From Betaproteobacteria bacterium (lineage in GTDB: Bacteria > Pseudomonadota > Gammaproteobacteria > Burkholderiales > SG8-41), in contig JAHFRO010000041.1 in assembly GCA_023266245.1 (NCBI GenBank), forward strand, positions 1 through 6,858: DNA of 6,858 nucleotides, written 5' to 3'. How positions within the stretch are numbered: the first letter of the stretch is position 1; each line of letters opens with the position of its first letter. Shown piece after piece: positions 5,568-6,858 of this stretch. A program made the position numbers and the translations under genes. A model generated the notes under the pieces. It was given only the letters and a program-made list of their open reading frames with translations, was not told the DNA's origin and did not search any database.

Positions 5568-5879
5568 ATGTACGCGGTGGTCAAGACCGGCGGCAAGCAG
5601 TACCGGGTCAGCGCCGGCGAGAAAATCAGGATAGAACAGATACCTGCGGAAGTCGGGCAGGAGATCGTGCTCGACCAGGTGCTGCTGTTGGCCGACGGCG
5701 AAGCGGTCAAGCTGGGCACGCCGCTCGTGGCCGGGGCCAAGGTCAAGGCCAAGGTGCTGGCGCAGGGCCGCGGCGAGAAGGTGAGGATCTTCAAGCTGCA
5801 CCGTCGCAAGCACTACCGCAGGACCCAGGGCCACCGCCAGAATTACACCGAGATCGAGATTCTCGGCATCGCGGCTTAA
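5568..5879 (+). CDS. rplU: 50S ribosomal protein L21
   Basis: Structural protein of the large ribosomal subunit that binds 23S rRNA. 103 residues, the usual bacterial length. The sequence starts MYAVVKTGGKQYRV, the family signature, and contains KVRIFKLHRRKHYRRTQGHRQ, a basic rRNA-binding stretch typical of L21, ending EIEILGI. The ATG at 5568-5570 is fixed by the family start; only a weak purine-rich stretch (ACGGGCAG) precedes it. A near-consensus promoter lies 36 bp upstream, and rpmA follows after 21 bases, so the two form an operon. A long plus-strand frame overlapping it in another phase is a by-product of base composition. Confidence 0.98.
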   Translation: MYAVVKTGGKQYRVSAGEKIRIEQIPAEVGQEIVLDQVLLLADGEAVKLGTPLVAGAKVKAKVLAQGRGEKVRIFKLHRRKHYRRTQGHRQNYTEIEILGIAA

Positions 5880-5887
5880 GAGCCTCC

Positions 5888-5893
5888 AAGGAG
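5888..5893 (+). promoter_or_regulatory. Shine-Dalgarno site of rpmA
   Basis: AAGGAG lies 7 bases before the rpmA ATG at 5901, the strongest ribosome binding site in the window. It contrasts with weak or missing sites before rplU, pilS, pilR and obgE. Confidence 0.85.
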
Positions 5894-5900
5894 ACGGGTC

Positions 5901-6158
5901 ATGGCACATAAAAAGGCAGGCGGCAGCTCGCGCAACGGACGCGACTCGCAATCGAAGCGCCTGGGCGTGAAATGCTACGGCGGCGAGCTGGTGCCCGCGG
6001 GCGCGATCATCGTGCGCCAGCGCGGCACGCAGGTGCACCCCGGCGACAACGTCGGCGTCGGTCGCGACCATACGCTGTTCGCCAGGGTGATGGGGCGGAT
6101 CCAGTTCGCGCAAAAAGGGCCGGACAACCACAAGACGGTGAGCGTCGTTCCTGCCTGA
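5901..6158 (+). CDS. rpmA: 50S ribosomal protein L27
   Basis: Large-subunit ribosomal protein whose N-terminal arm reaches towards the peptidyl transferase centre and contacts the tRNA ends. 85 residues, normal length. It begins MAHKKAGGSSRNGRDSQSKR, the family signature, followed by LGVKCYGGELVPAGAIIVRQRG and HPGDNVGVGRDHTLFA. There is no N-terminal cleavage extension of the kind seen in Firmicutes. The start is fixed by the family sequence and by AAGGAG 7 bases upstream. It is the second gene of the rplU operon, 21 bases after rplU, and is closed by a strong terminator. Confidence 0.98.
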   Translation: MAHKKAGGSSRNGRDSQSKRLGVKCYGGELVPAGAIIVRQRGTQVHPGDNVGVGRDHTLFARVMGRIQFAQKGPDNHKTVSVVPA

Positions 6159-6175
6159 CGCGCGTAATTCCTGCG

Positions 6176-6207
6176 AAAAGGCCCTGTCGAACGACAGGGC
6201 CTTTTTT
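6176..6207 (+). terminator. Rho-independent terminator after rpmA
   Basis: AAGGCCCTGTCG (6178-6189) pairs perfectly with CGACAGGGCCTT (6192-6203). The apex probably opens as a GAAC tetraloop, leaving an 11-bp stem, and TTTTTT at 6202-6207 completes the T-tract. It lies 17-20 bases after the rpmA stop and should end the rplU-rpmA transcript, partly uncoupling obgE from it. Confidence 0.93.
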
Positions 6208-6217
6208 GTTTCAGAGC

Positions 6218-6445
6218 GCCGCCAAGGCGCCAAGGACGCCAAGAAGAATAATTGGCGGACACAATAGGCGCGAGGTGCCGGATCCACGGGATAAACTTCC
6301 GGACCGCGGGCGGCTCTGGGCCAGTTGGCGGCGGTTGCTGGTTTAACGTGATTTCTCGAGTGCTTCCCGTTCCCTGGGAAGTTTGTTGATTTCCGGTTTT
6401 CTGATCCGGATTCGGGTTTCTTGGCGTCCTTGGCGCCTTGGCGGC
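6218..6445. repeat. Perfect 28-bp inverted repeat built of GGCGCCAA-like units
   Basis: The arm at 6218-6245 (units GCCGCCAA, GGCGCCAA, GGACGCCAA, then GAA) is the exact inverse complement of 6418-6445, 28 of 28 bases. The starts of the arms are exactly 200 bp apart and 172 bp separate them. Within each arm a unit of 8-9 bp is repeated about three times. The right arm ends 12 bases before the obgE ATG, where a ribosome binding site would be expected. Perfect identity suggests recent formation or homogenisation. Confidence 0.9.
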
Positions 6446-6457
6446 TAATTCATTGCA

Positions 6458-6858
6458 ATGAAGTTTGTTGACGAAGCGATCATCGAGGTGCACGCCGGCA
6501 AGGGCGGGGACGGCGTCGCGAGTTTTCGCCGCGAGAAGTTCGTGCCGCGCGGCGGGCCCGACGGCGGCGACGGCGGGCGCGGCGGGAGCGTCTACGCGGA
6601 GGCCGACCGCAACATCAACACCCTCATCGACTACCGCTATGCGCGCATCCACCGGGCGAAGGATGGCGAAAACGGCCGCGGCTCGGACCAGTACGGCAAA
6701 TCAGCGCCGGATGTCGTGCTGCGCGTACCGGTCGGCACCGTGGTGAGCGACCTGGAAACCGGCGAACTGATCGCCGACCTCGAACGCGATGGCGAGCGCG
6801 CGCTGCTCGCCAAGGGCGGAGACGGCGGGCTGGGCAACCTGCACTTCAAGTCGAGCAC
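6458..6858 (+). CDS. obgE: Obg-family GTPase ObgE/CgtA (N-terminal part; C-terminus beyond the window)
   Basis: Essential ribosome-associated GTPase acting in 50S subunit assembly. The first 133 codons are visible and open to the window edge. They cover most of the Gly-rich Obg fold: MKFVDEAIIEVHAGKGGDG, then SFRREKFVPRGGPDGGDGG, NTLIDYRY, GKSAPDVVLRVPVGTVV and LLAKGGDGGLGN. The GTPase domain with its P-loop lies outside the window. The ATG at 6458-6460 gives the family start. There is no recognisable Shine-Dalgarno; the leader ends with the right arm of the 28-bp inverted repeat. Although it follows rpmA as in many bacteria, a strong terminator and about 250 bp separate them, so it likely needs its own promoter, which I could not identify. 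Confidence 0.96.
   Translation, partial: MKFVDEAIIEVHAGKGGDGVASFRREKFVPRGGPDGGDGGRGGSVYAEADRNINTLIDYRYARIHRAKDGENGRGSDQYGKSAPDVVLRVPVGTVVSDLETGELIADLERDGERALLAKGGDGGLGNLHFKSS

Larger units (their letters stand above)
6159..6457. other. Gene-free stretch between rpmA and obgE
   Basis: This 299-bp stretch holds the rpmA terminator (6176-6207), two 28-bp arms of a perfect inverted repeat (6218-6245 and 6418-6445) and 172 bp between them. The middle contains a small palindrome around TTCCCTGGGAA (6370-6380) and CCGG-containing motifs, but no convincing promoter or ORF. The obgE leader therefore contains one repeat arm. Confidence 0.7.

Noticed and set aside
5541..6652. Minus-strand ORFs opposite rplU, rpmA and obgE
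   Set aside because: They span several unrelated genes and the intergenic repeat. The opposite strand encodes unmistakable L21, L27 and Obg sequences.

Overview
The window looks like chromosomal DNA of a GC-rich betaproteobacterium. This rests on family recognition and gene order, not on a search: pilR-pilS, tRNA-Pro and ispB lie on the minus strand, diverging from rplU-rpmA-obgE on the plus strand, an arrangement I know from that class. Coding regions are strongly GC-rich, and most long ORFs antisense to the named genes are by-products of that composition.

Layout. Positions 1-3004 (minus) carry the type IV pilus two-component pair: the NtrC-family regulator PilR, cut by the window edge inside its Fis-type helix-turn-helix, and the membrane sensor kinase PilS. 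Upstream of pilS are a 75-residue membrane-anchored zinc-ribbon-like protein of the PP0621 type (3068-3295, probable TTG start), a 209-bp MITE-like palindromic element (3385-3593), an AhpD-fold carboxymuconolactone decarboxylase family protein (3591-4139), tRNA-Pro(CGG) (4181-4257), and ispB (4376-5344, probable GTG start) for the polyprenyl side chain of quinones. A divergent intergenic region holds a near-consensus sigma-70 promoter for rplU-rpmA (ribosomal proteins L21 and L27). These are followed by a strong terminator, a 299-bp gene-free stretch and the first 133 codons of obgE, the ribosome-assembly GTPase.

The genes are ordinary core genes; the unusual material is between them. Three gene junctions (pilS/pilR, ispB/tRNA-Pro, rpmA/obgE) each contain a pair of short degenerate tandem arrays facing each other in inverted orientation. 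Units are 8 bp (GTGATTAA-like), 7 bp (AGTTGGC-like) and 8-9 bp (GGCGCCAA-like), three to four units per arm. The sequences differ but the architecture is the same: convergent arms filling a junction close to start or stop codons. The arm pairs are about 75%, 83% and 100% identical. A fourth palindromic structure, the MITE-like element, has roughly 50-bp imperfect terminal inverted repeats, each folding into its own hairpin, and one end supplies the stop codon of the neighbouring gene. These intergenic elements are the best candidates for something undescribed. What makes them and whether they do anything cannot be settled from one window.
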